A stretch of 43,354 bases of DNA from positions 1 through 43,354 of the forward strand of contig DYJN01000034.1 in NCBI GenBank assembly GCA_020723085.1, given 5' to 3'. The stretch is from Arcobacter sp. Its GTDB lineage: Bacteria; Acidobacteriota; Terriglobia; Bryobacterales; Bryobacteraceae. The notes under the pieces were generated by a model. That model did not search any database, had not been told where the DNA came from, and saw only the letters and a list, made by a program, of their open reading frames with translations. Of this stretch, positions 24,731 through 34,330 are shown one piece after another; the stretch's first letter is position 1; each line of letters starts with the position of its first letter. A program made the position numbers and the translations under genes.

Positions 24731-26239
24731 ATGCTCACACGAAGAACAGTTCTGGCAGGCGCACCCGCCGTGTTGCGCGGCGCGGCGGCGCAGGCGGGCA
24801 GGCGGCGGAACGTCATCTTTATCCTCAGCGACGACCACCGCTACGATGCCATGGGCTTCATGAAGGCGCAGCCCTGGCTGCGCACGCCCCAGATGGACCG
24901 CCTCGCCGCGGAAGGGGCGCATTTGCGAAACGCCTTCGTCACCACGGCGCTGTGCAGCCCCAGCCGCGCCACCATTCTCACCGGCGCTTACGCGCACCGC
25001 CACCGCATCGTCGACAACAACACGGCGATTCCCAAAGGCACCGTGTTCTTCCCCTGGTATCTCCAGAAAGCGGGCTACAAGACCGCGTTCCTCGGCAAGT
25101 GGCACATGGGGAACTCGGGCGACGATCCGCAGCCGGGCTTCGATCACTGGGTCAGCTTCCGCGGGCAGGGCTCCTACAATCCCAGACCCAGCGGTCTCAA
25201 CATCAATGGCAAACGGGCGCCGCAGAAGGGTTACATCACCGACGAGCTCACCGATTATGCGCTTGAGTGGCTGGATTCGCTCCCCCGGAGCCAGCCCTAT
25301 TTCATGTACCTGTCGCACAAAGCCGTGCACGCCGAGTTCGAGCCGGCGCCGCGGCACAAGGGCATGTACAAGGATGCGCAGTTCGTCTACCCGAAGACCA
25401 TGGCGCCTTCAGGCGAGTACGCGCAGGGGCGTCCCATGTGGGTGCAGAACCAGCGCAATTCCTGGCACGGCGTCGACTATCCGTATCATTCGGATCTCGA
25501 CATCGGGGAGTATTACAAGCGTTACGCCGAAACCCTCATGGGGGTCGACGACAGCATCGGCCGCATTCTCGACGCGCTCAAAGCCCGCGGCGAACTCGAC
25601 TCCACGCTGGTCATTTACATGGGCGACAACGGCTTCGCGTTCGGCGAGCACGGGCTCATCGACAAGCGCACCGCCTATGAAGAGTCGATGCGCGTCCCCC
25701 TGCTGGCGCGGTGCCCGGAGCTGTTCGGCGGCGGCCGCAAGGTGGAATCGGTGGTCGCCAACCTCGACATCATGCCCACCGTGCTCGAAGCGTGCGGCGT
25801 CCCCGCGCCTTCCGGCATCGACGGCGCGAGCTGGCTGCGCCTGCTCCGCGGAGAAACCGCCGGCTGGCGCAGCGAACTGCTCTACGAATATTACTGGGAG
25901 CGGAACTTCCCGCAAACGCCTACGGTCCACGCCTTGCGCACGGACCGCTACAAGTACGTGCGCGTGCACGGACTCTGGGACCTGGACGAACTCTACGACC
26001 TGAAAGAAGACCCGCTCGAGAGCCGCAATCTGATCCTTCAGCCCGAACACCGCAAGACAGCCGAGCAGCTTCGCGCGAGGCTCTGGAAAGTCCTGCAGGA
26101 GACGGGCGGCATGTACATTCCGCTTCAGCCGGACCGCGGCGGGCAGATGAACCTGCGCCATCCGGACCGCTCGAAGGCCGCCGAGTTCCCTGAACAGCTC
26201 AAGCCCCGCCTCAAGCGGGCGGATCCTGTGCACCGCTAG
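24731..26239 (+). CDS. Sulfatase, exported
   Basis: A 502-residue type I sulfatase. The formylglycine motif is C75-S-P-S-R in TTALCSPSRATILTGAY; the metal site begins ILSDDHRYD (Asp34, Asp35), and GKWHMGNSGDDPQPGFDHW and VIYMGDNGFAFGEHG are the other conserved blocks. MLTRRTVLAGAPAVLRGAAA is a short export signal with a twin-Arg-like start. It hydrolyses sulfate esters, probably on polysaccharides. Activity needs a formylglycine-generating enzyme or anaerobic maturase, neither of which is in the window. ATG 24731 has AAAGGA at about 8 nt. Divergent from the VOC/MFS operon; the DJ-1/PfpI gene follows after 32 nt. Confidence 0.88.
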   Translation: MLTRRTVLAGAPAVLRGAAAQAGRRRNVIFILSDDHRYDAMGFMKAQPWLRTPQMDRLAAEGAHLRNAFVTTALCSPSRATILTGAYAHRHRIVDNNTAIPKGTVFFPWYLQKAGYKTAFLGKWHMGNSGDDPQPGFDHWVSFRGQGSYNPRPSGLNINGKRAPQKGYITDELTDYALEWLDSLPRSQPYFMYLSHKAVHAEFEPAPRHKGMYKDAQFVYPKTMAPSGEYAQGRPMWVQNQRNSWHGVDYPYHSDLDIGEYYKRYAETLMGVDDSIGRILDALKARGELDSTLVIYMGDNGFAFGEHGLIDKRTAYEESMRVPLLARCPELFGGGRKVESVVANLDIMPTVLEACGVPAPSGIDGASWLRLLRGETAGWRSELLYEYYWERNFPQTPTVHALRTDRYKYVRVHGLWDLDELYDLKEDPLESRNLILQPEHRKTAEQLRARLWKVLQETGGMYIPLQPDRGGQMNLRHPDRSKAAEFPEQLKPRLKRADPVHR

Positions 26240-26256
26240 CGGCCAAGCCGGCGGAC

Positions 26257-26267
26257 GCTACACTAAG
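26257..26267 (+). promoter_or_regulatory. Candidate -10 element for the DJ-1/PfpI gene
   Basis: GCTACACTAAG with TACACT at 26259-26264, ending 7 nt before the ATG at 26272. A standard transcription start would fall at or next to the start codon, so this transcript could be leaderless. The 11-mer is identical to the one at 7740-7750. Confidence 0.4.
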
Positions 26268-26271
26268 GAAC

Positions 26272-26796
26272 ATGGATCTGAAGGGCAAGCGTGTCGCCAT
26301 CTTTGTCGACCAGCAGTACCAGGAGATGGAGGTCTGGTATCCGTACTACCGTCTGATCGAGGCCGGCGCCGAGGCGGAATTCGTCGCCGCAGAGGCGCCG
26401 AAGAGCTATCCGTCGAAGACGGGCTATCCTTGCGTCTCGCACCGATCGTACGACGCCGTGCGCGCCGCCGATTACGACGGCGTGATTGTGCCGGGCGGTT
26501 TCGCGCCGGACTTCATCCGCCGGCACCCGGCCTCGAGCCGGTTCATCGCCGAGCTGAACGCGCAAGGCAAGCTCGTGGCCGCCATCTGCCACGGGCTGTG
26601 GTGCCTGTGCTCGGCCGATGTGCTGCGGGGCAAGCGCTGCACTTCATTCTTCGCCATCAAGGACGACGTGATCCACGCAGGCGGGCAGTGGGAGGATAGC
26701 GAGGTGGTCATCGACGGCAATGTGGTTTCCTCCCGCAAGCCGGACGACCTGCCTGCCTTCCTGAAAGCCTGCATGCAGGTGCTGGCGGGCCGCTGA
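26272..26796 (+). CDS. DJ-1/PfpI family protein
   Basis: A 174-residue class I glutamine-amidotransferase-like protein. The nucleophile elbow is AAICHGLW with Cys106-His107, and Glu18 or Glu20 in QQYQEMEVWYP would be the partner acid. Length matches PfpI/YajL-type proteins with reported protease, chaperone or deglycase roles; the true activity is not readable. It is 32 nt downstream of the sulfatase and 6 nt upstream of the ABC ATPase gene, so it may start the ABC transcript from its own close promoter. Confidence 0.82.
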   Translation: MDLKGKRVAIFVDQQYQEMEVWYPYYRLIEAGAEAEFVAAEAPKSYPSKTGYPCVSHRSYDAVRAADYDGVIVPGGFAPDFIRRHPASSRFIAELNAQGKLVAAICHGLWCLCSADVLRGKRCTSFFAIKDDVIHAGGQWEDSEVVIDGNVVSSRKPDDLPAFLKACMQVLAGR

Positions 26797-26802
26797 AACA
26801 TC

Positions 26803-27729
26803 ATGGCTCCGGCAGCCATCCGCGTTCAGGGCTTGCGCAAGCTCTACGGGGAATTCGAAGCCGTGCGCGGCATCGCCTTCGAGGTCGCCGCGGGCGAAAT
26901 CTTCGGACTGCTCGGGCCCAACGGAGCGGGCAAGACGACCACCGTCGAGATCCTCGAAGGATTGCGGCAGCGCAGCGCCGGCGAGGTCTCCGTTCTCGGC
27001 TTTGATCCGGAGAAAGAAACCTCCGCGGTGAAGGACCGCATCGGCGTCGCCCTGCAATCCACCAACCTTCCGGAGAAGATGAAGGTGCAGGAAGCGGCGG
27101 AACTCTTCGCCGCGTTTTACAGCCGTTCGGTGGCTTTGGACGAGCTGCTGAAGAAGCTCCAGATCTGGGACAAGCGGAATGCCTTCTACAGCACTCTCTC
27201 CGGGGGGCAGAAGCAGCGGCTGGCGCTGGCTCTCGCCCTGATCAACGATCCGGAACTGGTGTTTCTCGATGAGCCGACCACGGGGCTGGATCCGCAGGTC
27301 AGGCTCGAGATTCACACGTTGATCAGCCGCCTGAAGGAACAGCGCAAGACCGTTCTGCTGACGACGCATTACATCGAAGAAGCCGAACGGCTGTGCGACC
27401 GCGTGGCCATCATCGATGAAGGCCGCATCGTCGCTCTGGGCAGCCCCAGGGAGCTGCAGGAACGCGTCCTCGGTCACGCCCGCGTGGAAGTCGCCACGTC
27501 GGAGCCGATGCCGGAGCTGCTGCCGGAATCCTGGCAGGGCGAAGTGGCTGCCGTGTTCAGCGGCGGGCGCAGGCAGCTATCGGCGTCTGCCGCGAAGCCG
27601 GCGCGTGTCGTCGTGGATCTCGTGAAATGGCTTGATAGCGCCCAGGTGGAGATCGAAGACCTGCACATCAGACGCCCGACGCTCGAGGATGTCTTCCTCG
27701 AGCTGACGGGCAAGAGCCTGAGGGAATAG
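26803..27729 (+). CDS. ABC transporter ATP-binding protein (ABC-2 exporter type)
   Basis: A 308-residue ATPase with Walker A GPNGAGKTT (38-46), signature LSGGQKQR (132-139), Walker B LVFLDEPTTGLD (152-163) and the H-loop in LLTTHYIEEAERLCD. It is the DrrA/CcmA-like type that pairs with ABC-2 permeases. The C-terminal 80 residues form the usual accessory domain. The permease gene starts 2 nt after its stop, which settles the partner. Substrate unknown: drugs, lipids or polysaccharide precursors are all exported by relatives. Confidence 0.88.
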   Translation: MAPAAIRVQGLRKLYGEFEAVRGIAFEVAAGEIFGLLGPNGAGKTTTVEILEGLRQRSAGEVSVLGFDPEKETSAVKDRIGVALQSTNLPEKMKVQEAAELFAAFYSRSVALDELLKKLQIWDKRNAFYSTLSGGQKQRLALALALINDPELVFLDEPTTGLDPQVRLEIHTLISRLKEQRKTVLLTTHYIEEAERLCDRVAIIDEGRIVALGSPRELQERVLGHARVEVATSEPMPELLPESWQGEVAAVFSGGRRQLSASAAKPARVVVDLVKWLDSAQVEIEDLHIRRPTLEDVFLELTGKSLRE

Positions 27730-27731
27730 CC

Positions 27732-29498
27732 GTGGGATTGCGCGCGTACGCCGCCTACATCAAGGTCACACTGAAGCTGACGCTGCGCGACCGCGTCGTG
27801 CTGTTCTTCAACTACCTGATGCCGCTGTTGTTTTTCATCGGCTTCGGCGAGGGGCTGGGCGCCGGAACCAGCCTGGGCTCGATGTCGCAGACGGTGAGCA
27901 TGGTGCTGATGTTCGGCGTGCTGGGCACGGGCTTCTTCGGCGGCGGCATCCGGGCGACGATGGACCGGGAGGCGGGCATCCTGCGCCGCTTCAAGGTGGC
28001 GCCCATTTCTCCCGCTCCTCTCCTGGTGGCTTCTCTCGTGACCGGGTGGGCGGTGTTTTTCCCGTCCGTGTTCTTCTTCGTTGGTCTGGCGCGGTGGCGT
28101 TACGGCTGGGATCAGCCGCTGAATCTGGGTTCGCTGCTGCTCGTCGTCAGCGTCGGCGTGCTCGCCTTCCGAAGCATGGGCCTCATCATCGCATCGGTCG
28201 TCAACAGCATGCAGGAGAGCCAGATCATCGCGCAGCTGCTCTACATGCCCATGCTGCTGCTCTCCGGCGCCACGGTTCCTCTGCAGATTCTGCCGGAGTG
28301 GATCCAGAGGCTCTCGCAGTTCCTTCCTGCCACCCACCTCTACCTGGGAACGCAGGGCATCCTGGTGCGCGGAGAGACGGCGTGGGACAACCGCACCGCC
28401 ATTGGAGCGATGCTCCTGGCAATGGCGGCTGGCTTGCTGGTGAGCATCAAGCTGTTCCGCTGGGAGAAAGATGAAAAGGTCAAGCCGGCGGCGAAGCTCT
28501 GGCTCGCCGGCGTGCTGGCGCCGTTCCTGCTGATGGGCGCCTGGCAGTATTACGACAGGGAGAACGACCGTAAACTCCGCATCCTGGAGCGGCAGTCGCG
28601 CCGGTCGCAGACGTGGCTCATTCGGGACGTGCGCATCTTCACCGGCGACGGCGCGGTCATCGAGCGTGGCGGCGTCCTCATCCGCAGGAGCCGCATCGAA
28701 AGAGTCTATGACGGCGCTACGCCGGACCCGAAGGAAGTCCGGGCTCAGCTCCTCGAGGCGGGCGGAAGGACGCTGCTGCCCGCGCTGATCGACTCCGGGG
28801 CCGCGGTGATCAGGCCTGACGGAAAGGGGCCCGCACCCGGCATAGAGGCCATGTTTTCCGGCTATCTCTATTGCGGCGTAGGAGCCCTGCACGTCATGCG
28901 CGATCCTCTGGGCGTGGCCGACCGCCTCCGCAGGCAGGTGGATGAGGGCGAAATGCTGGGACCGGAGATTCTGCCGGGCGGCCCGGCGCCATCTTTCAGC
29001 CTGGCGGCTGCGCAGGCGGCCTCCGGCGACCTGGCGGTGCTCAGGCACGGCCTCGCCCAGCAGTTCTTCCCCGCGGCCTATCTCCAGGGCCTGGCGGCAG
29101 CCGCACAGGCGAGGACGAAGGCCCCTCAGGCGCTTCCGGCGGCGGTTGCGAAACTGCGCGAAATGTGGCAGGGAGGCCGGTTGCCGCCGCCCAGCGGCGC
29201 GGCGGCAGGATGGCTGCAATTGCACGGGCCGGCGCTTGTCCACGAACTCGAGCTTTGGGTCTCGGCCGGCATTCCGGCCCGGGAGGTCCTGCTGGCGGCC
29301 ACCGCCGGGGCCGCCGCGCGTGCCGGCGCCGGCGGCAGGCTCGGGCGCGTCCGCCCGGGGCTGGAGGCCACGCTGCTCGTGGTCGACGGCGATCCACTCG
29401 AGGACATCCGCGCCCTCGGCCGCATCCACAGCGTGTTTGTGCGCGGGGAGCGCGTCCCCAGAAGCGAGCTGGCGGGCGAAAACAAGAATTCCAAATAA
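27732..29498 (+). CDS. ABC-2 permease fused to degenerate amidohydrolase-like domain
   Basis: A 588-residue protein. Residues 1-242 are a standard six-helix ABC-2 permease (helices near 22-40, 55-72, 97-120, 133-157, 165-186 and 222-241). A seventh helix (256-273) follows the basic KDEKVKPAAK segment, so residues 274-588 should face the periplasm. That part reads like an amidohydrolase: WLIRDVRIFTGDGAVIERGGVLI (295-317), TLLPALIDSG (347-356) and RPGLEATLLVVDGDPLEDIRAL near the end. The metal-binding HxH that should follow LPALID is missing, and the barrel is about 100 residues short. The frame is continuous, so it is a true fusion, probably with a non-catalytic domain. GTG start, AGGGA upstream. 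Confidence 0.8.
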   Translation: MGLRAYAAYIKVTLKLTLRDRVVLFFNYLMPLLFFIGFGEGLGAGTSLGSMSQTVSMVLMFGVLGTGFFGGGIRATMDREAGILRRFKVAPISPAPLLVASLVTGWAVFFPSVFFFVGLARWRYGWDQPLNLGSLLLVVSVGVLAFRSMGLIIASVVNSMQESQIIAQLLYMPMLLLSGATVPLQILPEWIQRLSQFLPATHLYLGTQGILVRGETAWDNRTAIGAMLLAMAAGLLVSIKLFRWEKDEKVKPAAKLWLAGVLAPFLLMGAWQYYDRENDRKLRILERQSRRSQTWLIRDVRIFTGDGAVIERGGVLIRRSRIERVYDGATPDPKEVRAQLLEAGGRTLLPALIDSGAAVIRPDGKGPAPGIEAMFSGYLYCGVGALHVMRDPLGVADRLRRQVDEGEMLGPEILPGGPAPSFSLAAAQAASGDLAVLRHGLAQQFFPAAYLQGLAAAAQARTKAPQALPAAVAKLREMWQGGRLPPPSGAAAGWLQLHGPALVHELELWVSAGIPAREVLLAATAGAAARAGAGGRLGRVRPGLEATLLVVDGDPLEDIRALGRIHSVFVRGERVPRSELAGENKNSK

Positions 29499-29508
29499 TG
29501 TTTTAAAC

Positions 29509-29551
29509 AAAAAAGCCCCCGGGGGCCGGGCTCAGGGTCGGCTCCCGGGGG
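29509..29551 (-). terminator. Rho-independent terminator of ftsK
   Basis: Read on the minus strand: CCCCCGGG-A-GCCG, a 10-nt loop, CGGC-C-CCCGGGGG, then CTTTTTTG. This makes a 12-bp stem with one mismatch followed by six U residues, 20 nt past the ftsK stop. On the plus strand the A-run precedes the stem and no U-run follows, so it should act mainly on ftsK transcripts. Confidence 0.8.
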
Positions 29552-29571
29552 ATTCAGGCGTTAGCGCAAAC

Positions 29572-31947
29572 TCAGTCCGGCCCTGCCGCCGCATCCAGCC
29601 AGTCGGGCCGCCGCAGCACGTCCCGCGGCCTCGCGCCGTCGGGAGGGCCGATGATCTTTTCCTTCTCCATGCGGTCCAGCAGGCGCGCCGCCCTGCCGTA
29701 CCCGATCCTCAGACGCCGCTGGAGGATCGACGTGGACGCCTTGCCCACCTGGCAGATGATCCGCACCGCTTCCACATACAGCGGGTCGTCGTAGCTGTCG
29801 GCGTCGTCCTCGCCTTCCTCCTCCTCCCCGGACGGCGGCGCCAGCAGGTAGCTCTGGTCGTAGTCCGGCTGCGCCTGGCTGCGCCAGAAGTCCACCACTT
29901 CCGTGATCTCGCTCTCGGTGACGAACGCCCCGTGGACGCGCATGAGCCGGGAGGAGCCAGGCGGCAGGAACAGCATGTCGCCCTTGCCGAGCAGGTGCTC
30001 CGCGCCCATCACGTCCAGCACCGTGCGCGAGTCCACGCGCGTCGCCACCCGGAAGCTGATCCGCGCCGGGAAGTTCGCCTTGATCAGCCCGGTGATCACG
30101 TCCACGCTCGGCCGCTGCGTGGCCAGCACCAGGTGCATGCCCACCGCGCGCGCCATCTGGGCCAGCCGGATCACGGACTCTTCCACGCCCGCCCGCTCCA
30201 GCATCATCAGATCCGCCAACTCGTCGATCACGATCAGGATGTAGGGCAGCGGCTTCTCCGGTTCGGCCGCTTCCGCGCCCTGCTGCTCGTCGAACAGCGA
30301 CAGCGGCCGCTCGTTCAGCTCGCGGATCCGCCTGTTGAACTGGTCGATGTTGCGCACCCCGTACGAGGCCAGCAGCTTCAGCCGCCGCTCCATCTCGAAC
30401 ACCGCATTGCGCAGCGCGTTGACGGCCTTCTTCGGCTCGATGATGACCGGCGTCAGCAGGTGCGGGATGCCGTCGTAGATGCCCAGCTCCACGCGCTTGG
30501 GATCGATCAGGATCATCCGCACCTCGTCGGGCGTCGACTTGTAGAGCACGCTCATGATGAGCGTGTTCAGCATCACGCTCTTGCCGCTTCCCGTGGAGCC
30601 TGCAATCAGCAGGTGCGGCATCTTCTCGAGTTCCGTGATCCGGATGCGTCCCGTGATGTCTTTGCCCAGCGCGATCGTCAGCCGTGCAGCCGCGTCGAGG
30701 AAATCGTCCGACTCCAGGATCTGACGCAGGCTGATCGTTTCGCGGCGCGTGTTGGGCACCTCGATGCCCACGGTCGGCTTGCCGGGGATGCGCTCGATCA
30801 GGATCGATTCCGCCTGCAGTCCCAGGCAGAGGTCCTCGCTCAGAGTCGTGATCTTCGAGATCTTCACGCCCGCGTCGGGCTTGAACTCGAACGTCGTCAC
30901 CACCGGCCCAGGGTTGATCTGGACTACGTTGCCATAGACGTTGAACTCTTCCAGCTTGCTCCGGATGCGCGCGGCGATCTCTTTCAGTTCCTCGGAATCG
31001 TAGCCCTCACGCTCCGGCGGCGCATTGAGCAGCCGCGTGGGAGGCAGGCGGTAAAAGGCTCTCCTCGCGGAGTCGTCCTTGGCTGCGCGCTTCGTCTTCG
31101 CCACTGGAGCGGCCGCAGGCTCTTCCATCGGACGGATCGGAATGTCCTCTACGGCGACAGCCGCGGGCGCCGTCTCGGACCGTCCGGCTTCCGTTTCCAC
31201 AATCGGCGGCGCCGCCTGCTCCGGGAGCAGAAGATCCGCGGCTGCCTGCAGGTCTGCCGTGAGTCCGTTCGGCGAGACTGCGATCGCCGCGCCCGCCGCG
31301 GCTGCGGCGGCGCGGCGCATGGGCGCCTCCGGCGCGGCTGCCTCTTCTTCGGCTTCCGGCTCGGGGGTTGCAGCCCTTCGTCTCCACCTTGGCAAAACCG
31401 GAAGCAGCCCGTTCTCCACTGCCGCAGCCAGCCGCTCGACAGAGAAAGAAGAGATCAGATACAGGGAAAGCAGCGCCGTGAGAAACAGGAAAATCGCGGC
31501 GCCCAGGGTGTTCAGAACCGATTCGAGCGACGAAGCGGCCAGGAATCCGAATAGACCGCCCGCGGCATACGAGAAGGGGTGCAGTTGCCCTGCCCGCGCC
31601 AGTTCGAGCCCAGCCGCCGCCGACCACACCAGCAGACCATACCCCGCCAGCCGCGCAATCGGCGAAGAAAGCGGCCGGCGGCGCAGCCAGGTGAGGCCGA
31701 TCCACAACAGCAGCACCGGCGTCACCCACGCTGCCAGTCCGAAGGATTGGAACAACAGATCCGCGGCGTACGCGCCGGCGACTCCGATCTTGTTAGAGGC
31801 CGGGTGCCTCCCGGTCGCCGTGTTCCAGGACGGATCCAGCGGGTCGAAGGACGCCAGGGAGAACACCACCACAGCGCAGAGGGCGAGGCACACCAGCCCC
31901 GCAAACTCTTTCAGGCGCGCGAAAGGGGATGGCTGAATCGTGTTCAT
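29572..31947 (-). CDS. ftsK: DNA translocase FtsK/SpoIIIE
   Basis: A 791-residue septal DNA pump that clears and resolves chromosomes at division. Four N-terminal membrane helices lie within residues 12-175; a Glu/Ala/Pro-rich linker runs to about 290; the motor follows with Walker A GSTGSGKS, Walker [14 protein letters not shown] and [22 protein letters not shown]. The C-terminal winged-helix gamma domain ([36 protein letters not shown]) recognises polar DNA motifs. The start at 31947 gives the typical N-terminus, with ATGA overlapping the uppP stop by 4 nt; longer upstream reading overlaps uppP. The linker is short compared with E. coli FtsK, as in many bacteria. Confidence 0.92.
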   Translation of the reverse strand: MNTIQPSPFARLKEFAGLVCLALCAVVVFSLASFDPLDPSWNTATGRHPASNKIGVAGAYAADLLFQSFGLAAWVTPVLLLWIGLTWLRRRPLSSPIARLAGYGLLVWSAAAGLELARAGQLHPFSYAAGGLFGFLAASSLESVLNTLGAAIFLFLTALLSLYLISSFSVERLAAAVENGLLPVLPRWRRRAATPEPEAEEEAAAPEAPMRRAAAAAAGAAIAVSPNGLTADLQAAADLLLPEQAAPPIVETEAGRSETAPAAVAVEDIPIRPMEEPAAAPVAKTKRAAKDDSARRAFYRLPPTRLLNAPPEREGYDSEELKEIAARIRSKLEEFNVYGNVVQINPGPVVTTFEFKPDAGVKISKITTLSEDLCLGLQAESILIERIPGKPTVGIEVPNTRRETISLRQILESDDFLDAAARLTIALGKDITGRIRITELEKMPHLLIAGSTGSGKSVMLNTLIMSVLYKSTPDEVRMILIDPKRVELGIYDGIPHLLTPVIIEPKKAVNALRNAVFEMERRLKLLASYGVRNIDQFNRRIRELNERPLSLFDEQQGAEAAEPEKPLPYILIVIDELADLMMLERAGVEESVIRLAQMARAVGMHLVLATQRPSVDVITGLIKANFPARISFRVATRVDSRTVLDVMGAEHLLGKGDMLFLPPGSSRLMRVHGAFVTESEITEVVDFWRSQAQPDYDQSYLLAPPSGEEEEGEDDADSYDDPLYVEAVRIICQVGKASTSILQRRLRIGYGRAARLLDRMEKEKIIGPPDGARPRDVLRRPDWLDAAAGPD

Positions 31948-32771
31948 TCCGCCAGCCGGCGGAAAAAAGCCAGAGCGAGTATCAGTATACCAAAAACCAC
32001 GCGATACGCAACAAAAAAACGCAAGGTTCGGCGGCGCAGAAACCGGAGGAACCACGCAATCACCGCGCATCCCGTGACTGCGCTGACCGCCATCCCCCAG
32101 AGGAACACCGCCCGCTCTCCAGCCGGAATGCCGCCGGCGCGGTAAAGATCGAGGAACGCATCCCCCGCGGCGGCAGCAATGGCTGGCGTCCCAAGCAGGA
32201 AGGAAAAACGTGCCGCCGAGGCGCGGTCCAGTCCGCGGAACAATCCCGCCACCAGCGTGATCCCGCTCCGCGACGTGCCCGGCACCACCGCCAGAGCTTG
32301 CGCCGCCCCCACGGCGAGCGCATCCGCCCATGTCACGTTGCTGACCGTGCGGTCGAACTTCGCCTTGCGCTCAGCCCACGCCATCAGCAGTCCCACTACG
32401 ATCAGCATCGTGCCTATCACCCACGGCGTCCGGAAGACCGTCTCCGCCGCGTGCTTGAGCAGCAGCCCGGCGATGCCGACCGGTACGGTGCCTGCAGCCA
32501 GCATCCACAACAGATGGCGCGGGATCTGGTCTGCCCCTTCCGCATTCCTCCGGGCTCCCACACCGCCGGCAACAATCCGGATCCAATCTTTCGCAAAGTA
32601 AATGAGCACTCCCAGCAGCGTGCCGAAGTGCAGCGCGATGTCGAACGCGAGCCCTTGGTCCTTCCATCCGAGAAGCCACGGCGCCAGCGCCAGATGCGCG
32701 GAGCTGCTGATGGGAAGGAATTCCGTGAGGCCCTGAATGACCGCGAGAAGCACTGCCTGATGGATGGGCAT
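31944..32771 (-). CDS. uppP: Undecaprenyl-diphosphate phosphatase
   Basis: A 275-residue integral membrane phosphatase (BacA/UppP) that recycles the undecaprenyl carrier for peptidoglycan synthesis. The signatures are [26 protein letters not shown] near the N-terminus and [38 protein letters not shown] in the C-terminal half, together holding the catalytic Glu, Ser, Arg and His/Arg residues. The ATG at 32771 gives the standard start; ATG at 32786 is possible. Neither has a good ribosome-binding site. It overlaps ftsK by 4 nt, linking envelope synthesis and division, and is divergent from pyk only 43 nt away. Confidence 0.9.
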   Translation of the reverse strand: MPIHQAVLLAVIQGLTEFLPISSSAHLALAPWLLGWKDQGLAFDIALHFGTLLGVLIYFAKDWIRIVAGGVGARRNAEGADQIPRHLLWMLAAGTVPVGIAGLLLKHAAETVFRTPWVIGTMLIVVGLLMAWAERKAKFDRTVSNVTWADALAVGAAQALAVVPGTSRSGITLVAGLFRGLDRASAARFSFLLGTPAIAAAAGDAFLDLYRAGGIPAGERAVFLWGMAVSAVTGCAVIAWFLRFLRRRTLRFFVAYRVVFGILILALAFFRRLAE

Positions 32772-32814
32772 AATGGAAAAGGACATCGTAGCGCAGCCCG
32801 CGCCACCGCCGTTT

Positions 32815-34236
32815 ATGACAAACACGAAAATCATCGCCACGCTCGGCCCTGCCACCGCCGCGGCGGAGATGATCAGGCAACTGATCCGCGCCGGCGTGGA
32901 CGTTTTCCGCCTCAACGCGTCTCACGGCACGTCCGAGTGGCGCGAGGAGATGGTGCGTCTCGTCAGGGCGGAGAGCGCCGACAGTGCGTTCCCTGTCGGA
33001 ATCCTGCTCGACCTGCAGGGGCCCAAGATCCGCTTGGGCCGCTTCGAAGGCGGCTCGGCGCGGCTCGAAGAAGGCGCGGAGTTTGTCATCACCACCGAAG
33101 AAATCGAAGGCGACTCCACGGCTGCCTCGACGACGTACAAAGACTTCGCCCGCGACGTCAAGCCCGGCGACCGGGTGTTGCTCGCCGACGGCGCCCTGGA
33201 ATTGAAGGTCCTCGACTCCGACGGCGTCAAGGCGCGCTGCCGCGTGGTGCGCGGCGGCGTGATCTCCGACAAAAAAGGGATCAACCTGCCCGGCGTGCAG
33301 CTTTCCACTCCGTCGCTCACCCGCCGCGACATGGAGATTCTTCAGGCGGGGCTGGAATGCGGCATCGACCTGGTGGCGCTCTCTTTCGTCAGGCGCTCTT
33401 CCGACATTCTCCGGCTTCGTCTGTTTCTCGAAGAGAAAGGCGCCAACATTCCGATAGTGGCCAAGATCGAGAAACCGGAGGCGGTGGAAAACCTGAAAGA
33501 CATCCTTGCCGAAACGGACGGCGTGATGGTCGCCCGCGGCGATTTGGGCGTGGAATGCCCGATGGAAAAGGTGCCGTTCATTCAGAAATCCATCATCGAG
33601 CAGGCCCGCCGTGCCGGGAAATTCGTCGTCACCGCGACCCAAATGCTCGAGTCGATGATCGAAAATCCATTCCCCACGCGCGCCGAGGTCAGCGACGTCG
33701 CCAATGCCATCTACGACGGCACGGATGCCATCATGCTCAGCGGCGAGACCTCGGTGGGACGCTATCCCGTGGAAGCCGTCCGCGTCATGGACCGCACGGC
33801 GCACGAGGCGGAGCTGTCGCTCGGACGCCTCGGATTCCGCGAGCTGCCCCGACGCGACTCGGTCACTCACGCCGAAATCGTCGCTGACGCCGCCTTCCAT
33901 GCCGCACGTCTGGCAGGGGCTCAGGCCATTGTCGTCTTCTCGGCATCGGGCGCTTCCGCGCGGCTGGTCGCCCGCTACCGCCCGCCCGTTCCCATTTACA
34001 CTTTCACTCCTTCCTCGAATGCCGCCCGGGCGCTCGCCGTCGTCTACGGCGTGCACGCCATTCCGCAACCGCACGTCTCCTCCACCGACGAAATGATGGC
34101 GCTGATGGACCGCGTGCTGGTGGAGCGCGGGCTGGTCAAGCCCCGCGATGCCGTCGTCTTCGTCGCCGGACAACCCATCGGCCGTCCCGGCACCACCAAC
34201 ATGATGAAGCTGCATCGCGTCGGCGAGGCCGTCTGA
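32815..34236 (+). CDS. pyk: Pyruvate kinase
   Basis: A 473-residue glycolytic enzyme converting PEP and ADP to pyruvate and ATP. N-terminus [35 protein letters not shown], active-site block [33 protein letters not shown] (catalytic Lys in KIEKPEA) and [46 protein letters not shown] are canonical, and the C-terminal regulatory domain is present. ATG 32815 matches the family start; in-frame ATGs at 32764 and 32773 would overlap the 5' end of divergent uppP. No obvious ribosome-binding site. Confidence 0.92.
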   Translation: MTNTKIIATLGPATAAAEMIRQLIRAGVDVFRLNASHGTSEWREEMVRLVRAESADSAFPVGILLDLQGPKIRLGRFEGGSARLEEGAEFVITTEEIEGDSTAASTTYKDFARDVKPGDRVLLADGALELKVLDSDGVKARCRVVRGGVISDKKGINLPGVQLSTPSLTRRDMEILQAGLECGIDLVALSFVRRSSDILRLRLFLEEKGANIPIVAKIEKPEAVENLKDILAETDGVMVARGDLGVECPMEKVPFIQKSIIEQARRAGKFVVTATQMLESMIENPFPTRAEVSDVANAIYDGTDAIMLSGETSVGRYPVEAVRVMDRTAHEAELSLGRLGFRELPRRDSVTHAEIVADAAFHAARLAGAQAIVVFSASGASARLVARYRPPVPIYTFTPSSNAARALAVVYGVHAIPQPHVSSTDEMMALMDRVLVERGLVKPRDAVVFVAGQPIGRPGTTNMMKLHRVGEAV

Positions 34237-34249
34237 AGCGCGGGTTTAT

Positions 34250-34263
34250 ATCTGTAAACAGAT
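34250..34263. promoter_or_regulatory. Palindromic operator-like site
   Basis: ATCTGT-AA-ACAGAT is a perfect 6-2-6 palindrome in an AT-rich patch after pyk. It lies about 34 nt upstream of the -10-like TATAGA (34297-34302) of the cytochrome gene, a position suited to a transcription factor. The family of the factor cannot be named. Confidence 0.4.
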
Positions 34264-34296
34264 TCCCCTGGACCGAACCGATTCCTTCGCGGCTCG

Positions 34297-34304
34297 TATA
34301 GAAT
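34297..34304 (+). promoter_or_regulatory. Candidate -10 element for the cytochrome c gene
   Basis: TATAGAAT (34297-34304) offers TATAGA or TAGAAT as -10 box, 27-34 nt before the ATG at 34331. The predicted leader would include the strong ribosome-binding site AGGAGG. A convincing -35 box is missing, in line with dependence on an activator at 34250-34263. Confidence 0.4.
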
Positions 34305-34330
34305 TTGAAAGCCTGTCAGAAGGAGGGGCC

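Noticed and set aside
28942-31554. 870-codon plus-strand frame across the permease end and ftsK
   Set aside because: It runs antisense through ftsK and the ftsK terminator and contains no recognisable motif.
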